From an uncultured Arenicella sp. (GTDB taxonomy: Bacteria > Pseudomonadota > Gammaproteobacteria > Arenicellales > Arenicellaceae), in assembly GCA_937922925.1 (NCBI GenBank), contig CALAKU010000006.1, positions 1-64,000 on the forward strand: 64,000 nt of DNA, given 5' to 3'. Position numbers and translations under genes: made by a program. The notes below the pieces were generated by a model. The model saw only the letters and a program-made list of their open reading frames with translations, had not been told where the DNA came from and did not search any database. Shown in pieces: positions 63,695-64,000 of this stretch; position 1 is the first letter of the stretch, and every line of letters starts with the position of its first letter.

Positions 63695-64000
63695 ATGCTT
63701 AGACTTTTTCAAAAACAAAGCCATAGCGGTTGCCATCAATACGCCGGCAACCAGAAAGGGCGCGCCAGGCAGGTAATAGCTTGTCGATTGATCGGTAAAG
63801 GCTTTAAAAGCCGAACTCATTAGCAAGGGGCTAACGATCATAGAGAGCGCAATCACCGAGGCAAAAATACCCTGCAATTCACCTTGTTCAGAATCGGTTA
63901 CCTCGTCGGCCATTAAGCCTTGAAGTGCCGGCCCTGCTATTGCGCCTAGCGCTGAAATTGGTATGCCAATAAAAATGAGCAAGGTTGAGTTAATGAACGC
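63692..64000 (-). CDS. MFS transporter (TCR/Tet family), C-terminal part only
   Basis: The frame is open from base 64000 to the stop at 63692 and gives about 102 residues of the C-terminus: two to three membrane segments and the motif GPALQGLMADEVTDSEQGELQG seen in tetracycline-resistance-type MFS permeases (TetA family). The remaining N-terminal part is beyond the window. The apparent start codon within the window is a TTG inside the gene, not a true start. Substrate is unknown. Confidence 0.85.
   Translation of the reverse strand, partial: AFINSTLLIFIGIPISALGAIAGPALQGLMADEVTDSEQGELQGIFASVIALSMIVSPLLMSSAFKAFTDQSTSYYLPGAPFLVAGVLMATAMALFLKKSKH

Overview
The window is chromosomal DNA from a gammaproteobacterium, probably a marine or sediment heterotroph. 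The support is gene content: a Pseudomonas-type murU-amgK pair beside lptD-surA, a dksA gene, the gatCA/mreBCD divergence, an acnD-prpF type methylcitrate cycle, and GspB-free envelope genes of gammaproteobacterial style. The genus cannot be fixed from the sequence alone. I saw no phage, insertion sequence, integron, CRISPR array, rRNA or tRNA gene. Coding density is high and nearly every gene looks intact.

Layout. 1-1356 holds gatA (cut by the window edge) and gatC on the minus strand. 1657-10548 is a nine-gene plus-strand cell-elongation cluster: mreB, mreC, mreD, mrdA (PBP2), rodA, mltB (with an inserted LysM domain), a PBP5/6-type carboxypeptidase, ybeD and lipB. Convergent to it are murU and amgK (cell wall recycling), and divergent from those are lptD and surA (outer membrane biogenesis). 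16600-19140 carries a DksA with a histone H1-like tail, a repeat-rich lipoprotein and a DUF2288 gene. 19557-29441 is a complete phosphate regulon: Pho box, pstS, pstC, pstA, pstB, phoU, an exonuclease/endonuclease-family gene, and phoR and phoB on the opposite strand.

29667-34773 has ttcA, a short TraR/DksA protein, a divergent pair of MsrA genes (one exported, one cytosolic), and a NarX/NarL-type two-component pair. 35066-40500 has an alanine/serine-glyoxylate class V aminotransferase, an unknown lipoprotein plus beta-barrel-like pair divergent from a TetR gene, an inositol monophosphatase family gene, and a 23-residue membrane peptide gene not called by a length-limited ORF search. 40794-54959 is a propionate and short-chain acyl-CoA region: acnD-prpF on plus, prpC-prpB-gntR on minus, an acyl-CoA dehydrogenase, TetR, IcmF, a DUF5522 protein and RraA. 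I find matching TTGTnnACAA palindromes in front of both halves of the split prp locus.

54960-64000 contains a compact MBL-DUF350-transglutaminase operon, an isopropylmalate dehydrogenase-like gene coupled to a PhzF-family gene, an ECF sigma factor operon (DUF6249 protein, sigma factor, 57-aa protein, probable membrane anti-sigma), a secreted protein of unknown function, an acyl-CoA ligase of the DmdB/AlkK type, and the C-terminal end of an MFS transporter cut by the window edge.

Most of the window is well understood housekeeping. The least explained parts are the small membrane peptide, the lipoprotein/barrel/TetR unit, the H1-tailed DksA, the repeat lipoprotein, the ECF operon, and short tandem duplications (about 11-18 bp) that recur in intergenic DNA.
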